A stretch of DNA of 64,000 nt from Carposina sasakii (GCA_014607495.2 CP053155.1:3968001-4032000), one strand, 5' to 3'. Positions 1 through 10,766 are shown, counted from the stretch's first letter. Notes: a model not told the origin generated them from the sequence alone. Numbers and translations: made by a program.

Positions 1-119
1 ACCCGGCCGAGGTGAAGGAGCAGGCGCTGTGCATCCTCGGGAACATCGGGGACGGCGAGCGCGCCAAGGATCTCATCATGGACAACGAGGACGTGCTGAG
101 GAAGCTCGCCGACTATCTG
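1..119 (+). CDS. ARMC8: ARMC8 orthologue, antepenultimate coding exon (partial at window edge)
   Basis: ARMC8 is an armadillo-repeat scaffold subunit of the CTLH/GID E3 ubiquitin ligase (the counterpart of yeast Gid5), acting in cytosol and nucleus. The frame with codons starting at position 3 reads through an armadillo helix set containing [20 protein letters not shown], followed by [16 protein letters not shown]. This closely follows my recollection of the C-terminal part of vertebrate ARMC8, where the same motif order occurs. The exon ends in phase 0 at a consensus donor, CTG|GTGAGTGTG, at 119/120. The 5' part of the gene is outside the window. Identification rests on remembered family similarity plus exact exon phasing with the next two exons; no database search was possible. 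Confidence 0.85.
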
Positions 120-360
120 GTGAGTGTGCGTCTCTTAGGCACGACCAGGCGGCTTCAACACGATGTGGTTGAAGGTATATTGATTAAAGCTGGTTTTAGT
201 GTCATGCGGACTGTCAGTACAGACCGCTCCGCACAGACAGATCTGTATTAAGCTTAGGGAGCGTTTTAGAGTCGTCCATACCATAGAGGAATCTTATTCT
301 CTATGTCCATACGGACCCGTCTGCATTACTTTACATTTCAGGACGATTCGATTAAAACTA

Positions 361-753
361 CAGGATGTTTTTTCGTTGCCACCCTTAACGAAGGGTACGT
401 ACTCTATACATCAAATTCAGTAAGTTTATGCAAAAAAAATTGCTGGGAAACGATGAAATTTTTTTAGAAAACAAAATTTTGATTACATACTTGATCGGGT
501 GAAATTTATAGTGTCCAGTGTTTATGCTAGTTTTTTCATAGACAGATAATTATTATAAATTATTATTTCTCGTGAAAAAATCTTGCTACGCGCGTCTATG
601 TGCATTTATGCAGAAAAACGCAGTCTTGTTACTCAACTTTGGACTCTAATATCGTGGAAACCACACTTCCCAGGTATGCTTTCATGGAGAAAAATGATCG
701 TGATGATGAGATTCCATAGTTTTCGGGAACGTTGACGACCAAAAATCACTCTG
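361..753. mobile_element. Non-autonomous TA-flanked inverted-repeat element inside the ARMC8 intron
   Basis: The left end CAGGATGTTTTTTCGTTG and the reverse complement of the right end, CAGAGTGATTTTTGGTCG, are imperfect inverted repeats. Both are flanked directly by TA (359-360 and 754-755), as in Tc1/mariner-type insertions. The 393-bp interior has no coding capacity. Its right half recurs at 36223-36400, and its end recurs at 18401-18450. It sits in the intron before the exon at 807, about 50 bp upstream of the acceptor. Confidence 0.5.
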
Positions 754-806
754 TATATGAAGGTTGCCTTCTTTGGCTGAATCCATGTCATCTTTGTTCC
801 TTGCAG

Positions 807-973
807 GCGCACCCTGAGAGCAAGCTGCAGGAAGCGGCGCTGTTTGTGGCCGGCAACCTCGTGTGGCGGGAGGAGCCCGGCGCCGAGCTGCGGCAAGCGC
901 GCCTTGCAGAACTAGGGGTGCTGCGGGCTCTGAGGCAGCTGCATGCACGTGCCGACCTCGCGCTGCGGGACAA
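807..973 (+). CDS. ARMC8: ARMC8 orthologue, penultimate coding exon
   Basis: The exon starts in phase 0 after the acceptor TTGTTCCTTGCAG and encodes AHPESKLQEAALFVAGNLVW, then a variable stretch ending LHARADLALRD plus two bases of a Lys codon. This is the last armadillo repeat of ARMC8: a His-x-x-x-Leu-Gln helix, an Asn-Leu-Val/Ile-Trp helix, a Glu-rich linker and a final helix. The donor is GGGACAA|GTGAGTAG at 973/974. The last 38 bases of the exon and its donor form the first copy of the 70-bp tandem array. The exon is far more GC-rich than its surroundings. Reading past the first donor meets TGA at once (975-977). Confidence 0.85.
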
Positions 974-2245
974 GTGAGTAGCGAGGGAGCGAGCCGGGGC
1001 GCCGCCAGCTGCATGCACGTGCAGACCTCGTGCTGCGGGACAAGTGAGTAGCGAGGGAGCGAGCCGGGGCGCCGCCAGCTGCATGCACGTGACGACCTCG
1101 CGCTGCGGGACAAGTGAGTAGCGAGGGAGCGAGCCGGGGCGCCGCCAGCTGCATGCACGTGCAGACCTCGTGCTGCGGGACAAGTGAGTAGCGAGGGAGC
1201 GAGCCGGGGCGCCGCCAGCTGCATGCACGTGACGACCTCGTGCTGCGGGACAAGTGAGTAGCGAGGGAGCGAGCCGGGGCGCCGCCAGCTGCATGCACGT
1301 GCAGACCTCGCGCTGCGGGACAAGTGAGTAGCGAGGGAGCGAGCCGGGGCGCCGCCAGCTGCATGCACGTGCAGACCTCGCGCTGCGGGACAAGTGAGTA
1401 GCGAGGGAGCGAGCCGGGGCGCCGCCAGCTGCATGCACGTGCAGACCTCGTGCTGCGGGACAAGTGAGTAGCGAGGGAGCGAGCCGGGGCGCCGCCAGCT
1501 GCATGCACGTGACGACCTCGTGCTGCGGGACAAGTGAGTAGCGAGGGAGCGAGCCGGGGCGCCGCCAGCTGCATGCACGTGCAGACCTCGCGCTGCGGGA
1601 CAAGTGAGTAGCGAGGGAGCGAGCCGGGGCGCCGCCAGCTGCATGCACGTGCAGACCTCGCGCTGCGGGACAAGTGAGTAGCGAGGGAGCGAGCCGGGGC
1701 GCCGCCAGCTGCATGCACGTGCAGACCTCGTGCTGCGGGACAAGTGAGTAGCGAGGGAGCGAGCCGGGGCGCCGCCAGCTGCATGCACGTGCAGACCTCG
1801 TGCTGCGGGACAAGTGAGTAGCGAGGGAGCGAGCCGGGGCGCCGCCAGCTGCATGCACGTGCAGACCTCGTGCTGCGGGACAAGTGAGTAGCGAGGGAGC
1901 GAGCCGGGGCGCCGCCAGCTGCATGCACGTGCAGACCTCGCGCTGCGGGACAAGTGAGTAGCGAGGGAGCGAGCCGGGGCGCCGCCAGCTGCATGCACGT
2001 GACGACCTCGTGCTGCGGGACAAGTGAGTAGCGAGGGAGCGAGCCGGGGCGCCGCCAGCTGCATGCACGTGACGACCTCGCGCTGCGGGACAAGTGAGTA
2101 GCGAGGGAGCGAGCCGGGGCGCCGCCAGCTGCATGCACGTGACGACCTCGTGCTGCGGGACAAGTGAGTAGCGAGGGAGCGAGCCGGGGCGCCGCCAGCT
2201 GCATGCACGTGACGACCTCGTGCTGCGGGACAAGTGAGTAGCGAG
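936..2245 (+). repeat. 70-bp minisatellite, about 18.7 copies, that repeats the ARMC8 exon end and splice donor
   Basis: The unit begins CAGCTGCATGCACGTG and runs through GCTGCGGGACAAGTGAGTAG to GAGCCGGGGCGCCGC; the period is exactly 70 bp. The motif CAAGTGAGTA recurs at 971 and then every 70 bp up to 2231, giving 19 copies. Copies are nearly identical and vary at two places: GCAGACC versus GACGACC (GCCGACC in copy 1), and a C/T just before GCTGCGGG. The array starts inside coding sequence and fills the start of the last intron. It is GC-rich and full of CpG. Because 70 is not a multiple of three and the reverse complement has no stop, three very long reverse-strand ORFs arise; they are artefacts. 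Confidence 0.97.
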
Positions 2246-2622
2246 CGCAAATTTGTAAGTAGCGAGCACAGCGAGCGTGGAACTAAAGTCACTTCGCGAT
2301 AAGTAAGTAGCGAACTTGTTCTTATTTTATTTACGGCTACATACAATTTGGTGACGAAGCTAAAAGATAATAAGTAGTATCCACCCATATATGCCACATT
2401 ATGCCCACCGCCATACATATAGAATCGTACAGTACAGCTCTATATCATAAATTCTCGCTAATCATTCCCCACACGATTATTTCCAGTGACCCACACCCGT
2501 CCCTAAGATAAACTTTGGCGCTGTGCGAGTCGAATTATTGAAGCCTAATACAAAGTTTAAAAAAGACCATTCTTTACGATAGCAATAATTAATAATCAGA
2601 CAGTATGTCACCCTTGTTTCAG

Positions 2623-2662
2623 GGTGAAGACGGCCCTGGCGCAGTTCAATGAGTTCACATAA
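2623..2662 (+). CDS. ARMC8: ARMC8 orthologue, terminal coding exon
   Basis: After the acceptor CACCCTTGTTTCAG, the base G completes the Lys codon split across the intron. The exon then encodes VKTALAQFNEFT and stops at TAA (2660-2662). Joined to the previous exon this gives a C-terminus ...LRDKVKTALAQFNEFT, matching the short Lys/Ala-rich helical tail that ends ARMC8 proteins. Phase agreement across both introns and the tail similarity make the three-exon model strong. The only donor that keeps the frame open into this exon is the first one of the tandem array, at 973/974. Confidence 0.8.
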
Positions 2663-3150
2663 TACCACCGCGGACCCAAACGTAAGCGTGTGAAGAGAAA
2701 GTGACTTAATACCGCGCTTGTGAGATACAGTGAGTTTTCCAGTCATAGTGTTAGTTAGGGGTAGCGGTTTTGATCGGACTCACCTCATTTTCCTACTGAG
2801 TGATACGGCAAGTGTGTGTTGTTTTTGGTTATTTAAGGCTTTATTTGACCACAATACGTGATGGGATGTGACGAATGAACCCTTGGGTTTTCTATATTTA
2901 AAAAGTACTAATAACCACTGGTATTACATAACTTTACTATTATTAGGTATCGGGGTTATTACCTAATTTGCAGTAGTAAAGCTGATGAAATGCGACACCG
3001 AAAATTGAGAGTGTGTGCGTGGAACGACCGTGAGTCGACATCCCACCTCGTCCCGCTGTCGCATTGCTATCGCTCTACTTCTACAAGTTACTTACTAATC
3101 AACCTACGGATTATATTTCCTAGGATAAAATATAGGAAAGACATGGGAAT
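2663..3150 (+). other. ARMC8 3' flank, presumed 3' UTR start
   Basis: AT-rich sequence after the ARMC8 stop codon. No convincing AATAAA cleavage signal was pinned down here; AATAAA-like clusters occur further on, around 3582-3598. No other gene is visible. Confidence 0.4.
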
Positions 3151-3299
3151 TGTAGGCGCGTTGGGAATAATGTACAAGCTTGATGGTCGGATGATATATT
3201 TACAGGAGAAATATTTACAATGAATATAAAACACAACCTACACTATGAAACAAGAAAAATGGCGGATGGCCAAAGTACATTATTCCCAACGCGCCTACA
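3151..3299. repeat. 149-bp mini-element with perfect 25-bp terminal inverted repeats
   Basis: Positions 3151-3175 (TGTAGGCGCGTTGGGAATAA then TGTAC) and 3275-3299 are exact reverse complements. GAAT stands on both sides (3147-3150 and 3300-3303), a possible 4-bp target duplication. The 99-bp interior is non-coding. The structure suggests a MITE of unknown superfamily. Confidence 0.65.
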
Positions 3300-3303
3300 G
3301 AAT

Positions 3304-4787
3304 AAAGTACAATGAATATGTGTATGACGTACAATTATACGTATGGTGAGAATTTAATGCCTATGTACTAGTTTTTGGTGATGTATTTAAACCATGTCTA
3401 CTACTATGTACTTGTAATGACAATATTTTAGATTATTTAATTCATAAAATACGTATATATGTAAAACTTACTTCATACGAACCGACATTATCACCTGTGG
3501 GGAATTATTATTAGCATAATTCTAAGTCATAGCTATTATTTATATATTCTATAAATTTTGCTGTTAGTCCTCCTAAAATAATAATAAATAAATAAATTAC
3601 ATACATACTTAAATAATTTAATTTTAGAGATATTGCACGATTTGTATTATTGACACTCAAAATAATGGACTCTATTTTATACTTGTTTAGGGTTCTGTAA
3701 TTACAAAACCGCGTCTAAAGTTAAACACTGCTTAAAAATGACATTTGTTAGGAAAATGTTTGGAATATCTGTCAAATTTAAACAATGTTTAAATTATTTT
3801 GTAATAACACAGTGTAATTTCAATCAGTTCTGAACAACTTGGATACCAGACTAAGCCATATGGTTATGTGTTAATGATCTAGCTGTATACTCGAGTTCAA
3901 TATTTACCTTATTTTAAAGTAGGTAATTCACACCTTTTCTAAACATAATACAACCCGCTAACTATCTCTACAAATACCACGATTCAGTCAATCGGTTTAT
4001 TATAATGTGTTTGTATTTTTTTTATTGTGTAAACAGATACTTGCCTTGTTATAATAGTACTTAACTGTACTGTCACAAAATATAATTGTTCTGAATTTTA
4101 TATAAATCTACTAACATGTCTTTGATGCAAACTTTACATAAAATATAACTCGTGTATAATTTGTAGTATACGTTTCATCTATTTATAAATAATTATATAA
4201 AATTCAGTATAATTTAAATTATTAAGGTGATGTCCGACGGCCGGCGTAACTAGCTATAGTTAATTATTTGTAACTGTACATAGTTAAGTATGGAAAATAT
4301 TGTTATCTCGTACGGGGAATGTTAATCGATGTATTAATTTATTTAAATATCTGTGTTACAAAGTGCCAGGTATTGGCATTGCTTATAATATTCGTACAAA
4401 ATTACCAATGACTTGTACTTTGACATCGTATTTGTATATTTGATCGACGGAATTGAGCCGAAATTTATTAAAACCAAAATAAAACGGGTCTGGCTTGCGA
4501 CTTGTTTGCTTGAAGTGCTTATAACTTGGAAATTCTTTCGAATTATATATAAAATCGATTATATATAGAATTATATATAGATTCGAATTATATATTAGAT
4601 TCGCCGACGTTTGACAACTTCTTGTCGGCGGGCTAGTTGGCCGCTTCACTCATTATAAGTCGGAAAAATTTGTAGCGGAATATAGGCCGCTCGTCATAAG
4701 GAATTATTTGGCAGTTAGTGCATGTTTACCGTGTGATACTAAAGTTCGAATGATGTCGGTTAACCTGCAGGCCTATCGGCAATCTTG
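3304..4787. other. AT-rich stretch without recognised features
   Basis: Read on both strands; no gene, RNA or complete element recognised. Short palindromic AT runs occur near 4545-4600. Confidence 0.5.
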
Positions 4788-4795
4788 TTTGACAG

Positions 4796-5290
4796 CACTG
4801 GCGGCTCGTCTTAAGGAGCGCTCGTGCAGTGCACTCCCACCCACGAAGATTACATAGGCAATCTATATTTCTCTATATTTATAACTATCTTTCAATTCTA
4901 CTATGTTTATACAATAGTGTCTGCGCGTTCGTCTCAAGTAAGTTGTAATCTTATGTATCGAGTGGAGCGCTAGCGATCGCGCTCCAATGAAACGTAATTT
5001 GGTACGATTCCTAGTACAGTATTCAATGAGTGCGAGAGAGACATACCGACATAGGACGGTGCGTGAAACAGAAGATTTCGTATGAAAAATTAGCCTTATC
5101 TGGAGCGCCGCTCACATTAATTCGTAGTGTACGTATGCGGCCACTAGATGTCGTTTAGTCAGAGTTAGAACGCGATATGGTTGCCTTTAATGTGTTTCAT
5201 TAGGTCCTCTGAATTTTAATAAGAGTGAGGGTTTTGCTCATAATGAAAAAAATGTGAACTCCCATCTAATAATACCAGGAGCCGCCTCTG
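4796..5290 (+). mobile_element. Non-autonomous hAT element, copy 1
   Basis: The ends CACTGGCGGCTC and GAGCCGCCTCTG are inverted repeats, and the 8-bp sequence TTTGACAG stands on both sides (4788-4795 and 5291-5298). Eight-base duplications are the signature of the hAT superfamily. The 495-bp interior is non-coding and includes the palindromic string AGCGCTAGCGATCGCGCT. A second copy of the same family, in reverse orientation, is at 43508-43977. Confidence 0.9.
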
Positions 5291-5372
5291 TTTGACAGTT
5301 CATAGTAATGATCACTCAATGAAACTTAACAAATGGACGTGGCATAAGAAATGTGTAGGTATTAGTACCAAG

Positions 5373-6142
5373 TAGTGTTGAGTAGGACACGACTTGAAAA
5401 AGAGTTTGTAAGAGTAGCCTCTTTTTTGTCCTGAGCCAGTACAATGTCCCACTTCAAATGAGGCGAGGCGTACCTACTGACTGAACCATTTGAAGTTATT
5501 ATAGTACGAAATATGCGCGCCTCCACGCCTCAAATGTCAGACGCGACGTGCTTTTGTCATGTCATTTGTTTGTTTAGTACAAATATTTTTAATTATAAAT
5601 CTTACAAGTATAAAAAATGAATTTTATGTGTTTGTAGTAGAGATGGGTTATATTAGGTTATAACCTATACCTGTTCCTACTGCTTTGTTATTTATAGTCA
5701 ATTATAAATCATAATTACAAAGACTTACCTGGGTATCTTAAATTAAGACTCTTAATCTTTTTTTTAATTAAGATTCTTAATATATCTACTTCAAAATCCG
5801 AAATATCAAAAAAAATACAAATTAAATGGCACTGACTCTCTAAACAACGTTAGATTATTATTATTTGAATTTTAAATACCTATTACCTACGCGCCTCCTG
5901 GCTGGCGCCTCGCCTCGCATGGAAGACAATATATTTCTCTCTCGCTCAAAATGTCAGACGCGACGACCGTGGCGTGATCACGTGACGTGCTTGTCGTTTG
6001 TCTGCCTGCCTCGCTCGACCGTTCAAGCTCGACCGCGACAAGAAAATTGAAGTAGTACAATTTAAAATTTCGAGGCACTCTTACATTTTGACGTCATGTC
6101 CGGGACAAATGAAGTGCCTCTTGTATGTCCTACTCAACACTA
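5373..6142. mobile_element. Non-autonomous hAT element, 770 bp
   Basis: The ends TAGTGTTGAGTAGGACA and TGTCCTACTCAACACTA are inverted, with the 8-bp duplication GTACCAAG on both sides (5365-5372, 6143-6150). No transposase frame remains. Inside, a segment with ATGTCAGACGCGACG occurs twice (near 5535 and 5950). It lies only 74 bp from the previous hAT element. Confidence 0.88.
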
Positions 6143-6250
6143 GTACCAAGTCCCTGATAAATGCCAACACACGTATTCATGTCACTTCCAGTTCAAAGAG
6201 TGGTAATCATTTTGAACTGAGCGCTTGCCCAATATGTTGGCGGCATCTAC

Positions 6251-6412
6251 GATATGATTCTTTTGATATACTCGTGGTTCACTATGGGTGCGCCCACCAC
6301 CGGGCCCTACACCCTCCACTGACCCTCGGATCTGATAACTCATAATTGCGACAACAGGCACTTGCACTAACTACAATCGCCATGAGAAACCAGACCCGAG
6401 CACCTAGCATGC
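6251..6412 (-). repeat. Dispersed repeat with GGGCCCGGTGGTGGGCG core (reverse copy)
   Basis: The reverse complement of this stretch matches 12464-12632 over a long span, including the lines around GCATGCTAGGTGCT, CAGATCCGAGGGTCAG and GGGCCCGGTGGTGGGCG. A third, shorter copy is at 18186-18262. Non-coding; class unknown. Confidence 0.7.
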
Positions 6413-6971
6413 AAGACGATACATTGCACCATTCCGAAATCAAAAACTAGATAAATAATCTACATATGTTTCGCCAACAACCGTGGCATCCTCAGGATTA
6501 TAGAAATTAGTAAAACATTAATAATTAATTGTAACGCCTAATACAATTTCATTTATATACTCGTGGGTTTGAGTGTCGGAGGGTCGGCGGACTTTGGTAT
6601 GTAGTGCACTTTATACGAAGTTACGAGTCAAGTAGAATAAAGTTTATTTTATGTCTGAAAGCTTATATTTGCATAAATTTGTATTTTTAAAGTAAATAAG
6701 CAAGTAGATTGATTAGGACTGTCTAAAATAGGTAAAATTCACTCTAACTAAGTCTTTCTGACCTCTTTACTCAAGAGTAGGAAATATGTAAGGATAGGTT
6801 TAACTTCAGAAGATACGAGTATCGTCTATAATCAATACTTAGTAAATAAAAGTTGCCGTGAAATGTTTTCCGGCGATTATCGGTATTGATTGGATTTTTA
6901 TCCAGTATGGACTGATAGCGTAGTGAAGTGTTATGTACTGAACTAACTCATTTTCAACATCATAATTTAAC

Positions 6972-7040
6972 ATTGGCCCTTGGTGCTCTGCCTGCCCCGT
7001 AAGGGATAAAAAGGCGTGTTTATATGTATGTATGTATAAT
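6972..7040 (+). repeat. 3' fragment of the TATG-tailed retroposed family
   Basis: Contains GGCCCTTGGTGCTCTGCCTG, CCCCGTAAGGGATAAA and a TATGTATG tail. This is the 3' end seen in fuller copies at 29935-30139 and 42965-43189. The 5' part is missing. Confidence 0.75.
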
Positions 7041-9110
7041 TTAACATACACCTACCGTTTGTTGAGGGAATATGTTATATATATCAGTGAAATTGCGATT
7101 CTAGCGAAATATTTATTGTGTAATTTTGCGGCTTGACCTTTAGGGTCACATACATAGGTTAACCAGAACTGCAAAATAACAAAGGACATCCTACAGCCAC
7201 GTTTAGCTTAGTTTTCAAATTACTTACCTGTAAGCAATAGAAAAATCCAAAAACCCGACTGCTTAAAAAAGAACCAAATAATGTACATAATAAAAAAACT
7301 GAAAAGAAAAAAAACAAGCACTTAGATGTCCGGTGGTTTAGATTGTATGATATCATTATGGAATGAATACTATTGAAAAACATAAAATATTTTCTAATGA
7401 TCGTAACATAACAGCTGAACAGCCAGGATCCATTGAAATATTAGCTTGGCTGTCGGATAATGGATCCCGACTGTTTACTTTGCGTCGCGCAGTCGGGTAA
7501 AAACTAGGGTAGAACTACGTACGCCGTACTACGTTGCAAAGATGAAATGAGATAGTTATACGGGTATATAACATATTCTCGATAAGGTTATAACTATGTT
7601 CCATACAAATTAGTAATATTGAGCAAAGGGCGAAGCCAATGACAGTCGCTAGTGAGATATAGATAGGGAACGACTACTGACGTGTAAAATGATGTTAACG
7701 TACCAACTCTAATATACATTTCAATACTCGTGATTACGCTAACTTTAGATGTGTACATAATATTTTCTATTAAAAAGTAAAGTTATTAGATTTTTTCGAT
7801 TGTTTATTGCACCATACACATTCGTAACACGATTTGATTGTACCCACACAATAAAAACGTCTTACTTGCTAGAGGACTTTTCTTGGCAAAAATAAAAGCT
7901 TCATTGACAAATTATTTCGATAATTTGAAAATTATATTAATTGTTATGATTATTAGTAAAATATTCCATCGTGAGAGTTGCTGATACCCTCTATAATATT
8001 AGATGGTATTTTGGTCACTAGATAATTAAATAATTGATGCTGTACTCAAACTACGGGTTATATAAGGATGGTCTAATCTTTGCGTGTTTTTGACGCTATT
8101 TCTACACGAGAATGTACTTTTTTATTTTTTATAATGGCAGTAAAATTTATCAATCTTTCTAACGACCATTTTAGTTCAGAGTTCCATCGATTGTACAATG
8201 TTATTTCCTGGGTAAACCATGTATGTACAAGCAAGCAGTGTGCAAAAGTCCAAAAATGAAAAATATAGGTTATTCGTTAGTCGCTCGCTCACACGTAGGT
8301 ATTTCTGTCTTATTCTTACAGAACGTAATATTTGCAAAGGAATAGCGTTTTATATCAAAAATGTAACGACGCTTTCATCTATAAAAGTTTTAATTGACAT
8401 TATCATAAATAAATCTAAAAATGCCGCTTTCTATTACAAGTAATTACTTGTAAATTAATTTATACAATTTTCTCTTCGTAAATTTCATACTTAGTTAATA
8501 TCATGGAATGTAATTTATTTATATTACAAATATTACGTAATCGATGTGATTATACTTATTATACCTATATTATGACGTTTTGTAAGTATTCAAATTTTGG
8601 TGATATTTTTCAATTTTGCATCTCGTAATGTTATAACATTTTCGATTATACATCTAAATAAATTACACTTGTTGTATTTATGAAGTAGTTATGAAAATTA
8701 ATTAAATTTTATATCATGCTATGTATGATGTAATGTTTTCTCCAAATATATGTTATCAAATTATGTACTGGCTCGCTTTGACAAATTTATAAAACTAAAT
8801 TGTAATTCTGAAATGCAAGTTTGTAGACCGACGATATGTCAAGTACGATTGTACTGAAGTTGCCTATACTTGTATAGACTTGTATAAAAAATATTGGTTA
8901 ATGTATTGGGTAATGAAATATAAAATCACTTTTATACTAGCGATAAACGCATTATGGGCTTTTATTATCGATATTGAGCTAATTGGAATAATTTCAGTTA
9001 TTAAATCAACATTTACTATAGAGGCTATAAATCTTTTTTTGCACCTTCAGGGTGTATAATGACAAGGAAATATAAAAGCCCATATATACCGCTGCCATCG
9101 TGTTGGAATA
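7041..9110. other. AT-rich stretch; no gene recognised
   Basis: No coding exon could be supported. A short inverted pair, AACCCGACTGC near 7252 and GCAGTCGGGT near 7489, may mark a degraded 250-bp inverted-repeat element. Confidence 0.45.
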
Positions 9111-9112
9111 TA

Positions 9113-9752
9113 CAGTGTGTCCGGGATAGAGTTAGCGATATTTTAAGGGCGTGTTGTACACTTCATTTTATCGATATAAATACCTTCATGTGGGGGTCTA
9201 ACTGCCCTCTTTTAGAAAAGACAGCGATTTTGAGTTTAAATTTTTTTTCATGTTAGTGGTAAACTTTGTCAATATCTCTGGATTCAAAAGGTCTAACAAG
9301 TAAGAATAAACTGTGTTTGAAAGCTAATAGTATTAATTTACTAATAGTCTATCATTCAAATTAGAAAAAACAAATGGTACTTAACAGCAATGCCACAAAA
9401 ATAAAAAAATTATATGTAGATTTTTGTCCCAAATTTGTCTGTTTTTTTTCTTATTACGTAACATGCTATGAAAACTAGCCCGTTAATGTGCATTTTTTTT
9501 TGTACAATACAGTAACCTAGTAATAATACCGACAAAACAACGCCTATTTATTTGTGAGTCACATAGTTTTGAATTTATTGTTATTTGAAATTGACCCTTG
9601 CGCGAGCGCTCATAGCCCGTCACTCAGATACCGCTACTCAGGTACTCAAATAAAAGTGGGCAGTTAGACCCCCACATGGGGGTGTTTTTATAGATAAAAT
9701 GAAGTGTACAACACGTCCTTAAAATATCGCTAACTCTATCCCGGACAAACTG
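9113..9752. mobile_element. 640-bp element with about 105-bp terminal inverted repeats
   Basis: The left end starts CAGTGTGTCCGGGATAGAGT and the right end is its near-perfect reverse complement for about 105 bp, through the block containing GTGGGGGTCTAACTGCCC. TA stands on both sides (9111-9112, 9753-9754). The interior has no transposase. The long TIRs and TA duplication suggest a Tc1/mariner-related foldback-type MITE; the exact superfamily is inferred. Confidence 0.85.
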
Positions 9753-9877
9753 TATACTTACACTAAAGTTAATACTACTTTTTTAGACCATTCTACATCT
9801 CGATATGCGGTACATAATTACATATTATAAATGTGTCTAAAAATGTATGAGATGCGAATATATATATAGGTAATATA

Positions 9878-10264
9878 AAGGGTGTAAAAAGATAACGATG
9901 TTTTTTTAATATCTTGTATTCTTTGTAAGGTTACGATCATTTTCTTCTATGGAACCAACCCTGGGAAACGACAAAAAAAAAAATATGAAAAAATACTGTC
10001 ATTTTATTGCAAGCAATGTATTCGTTTGACGCACAAAGTACAAAACATTATAACATTTTGACATGGTATCTTCGAAAAAAAATAATGTTTGTTAACCGAT
10101 TTCAGATGGATTTATGTAAAAAACGATATAATTTTAATGTAACTTTGGACCTCAATATCTTGGAAACCCGTGGTTTCCCAGGGGTGCTTCCATAGAAAAA
10201 AATGATTGTGATGTTACAAAGAATACGAGGTATTAAAAGAACAAAGTTGTCTTTTTACACCCAG
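9878..10264. mobile_element. Long-TIR MITE, family shared with 33083-33461 (copy 1)
   Basis: The left end (A)AGGGTGTAAAAAGAT and the right end GTCTTTTTACACCCAG are inverted and TA-flanked. The inverted similarity continues inward for roughly 90 bp, through CTATGGAACCAACCCTGGGAAAC on the left and its inverted partner near 10180 on the right. The interior is non-coding. It aligns with 33083-33461 along most of its length. Confidence 0.8.
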
Positions 10265-10766
10265 TATATAGGTAGATAACTACAAGACGACTGTAATTTG
10301 TGCTTTATTGTAAATTTCAATCTCAAATTATTGTAATAATTTACATTAGGTTATTTATTATACGAGTTATGTTTTTATGTTAACAAGAACGAATTTAAAA
10401 GATGCTTGTTGTATTATTTGTCACAACTAATCTATATTTTGCATGCCAACTCAAGTATTTTTATAACATTAGAAGTAGGTATAGCAGTTGCGACCGTACT
10501 TTGCGGCGTCACAGTATGTATATCAAAGGCGTATTGTATAACACGCCATATTATAAAACGGCCAGGCATTTTGAATAGTAATTATTGATTATACAGTGCA
10601 ACCTCGATTTAACAAATCTGAATGTAATTCATGTTGCGACAGATTTTGACACGCTTTTGCCTATTTATAACGAATTTTCCTATTACTAATTTTCCTCCCA
10701 AGTAAATATTCATTATATCAAGTAATTTGTTGAACCGAGGTTTATGTTGAGGTTAGGTGGGCTAAA

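Noticed and set aside
936..2245. CRISPR-like regular array
   Set aside because: Units are almost wholly identical with no unique spacers, in an animal gene; it is a minisatellite.
682..2418. Very long reverse-strand frames of 578, 493 and 430 codons
   Set aside because: They run through the 70-bp array, whose reverse complement lacks stops in all three frames. The translations merely cycle with the repeat and have no family features.
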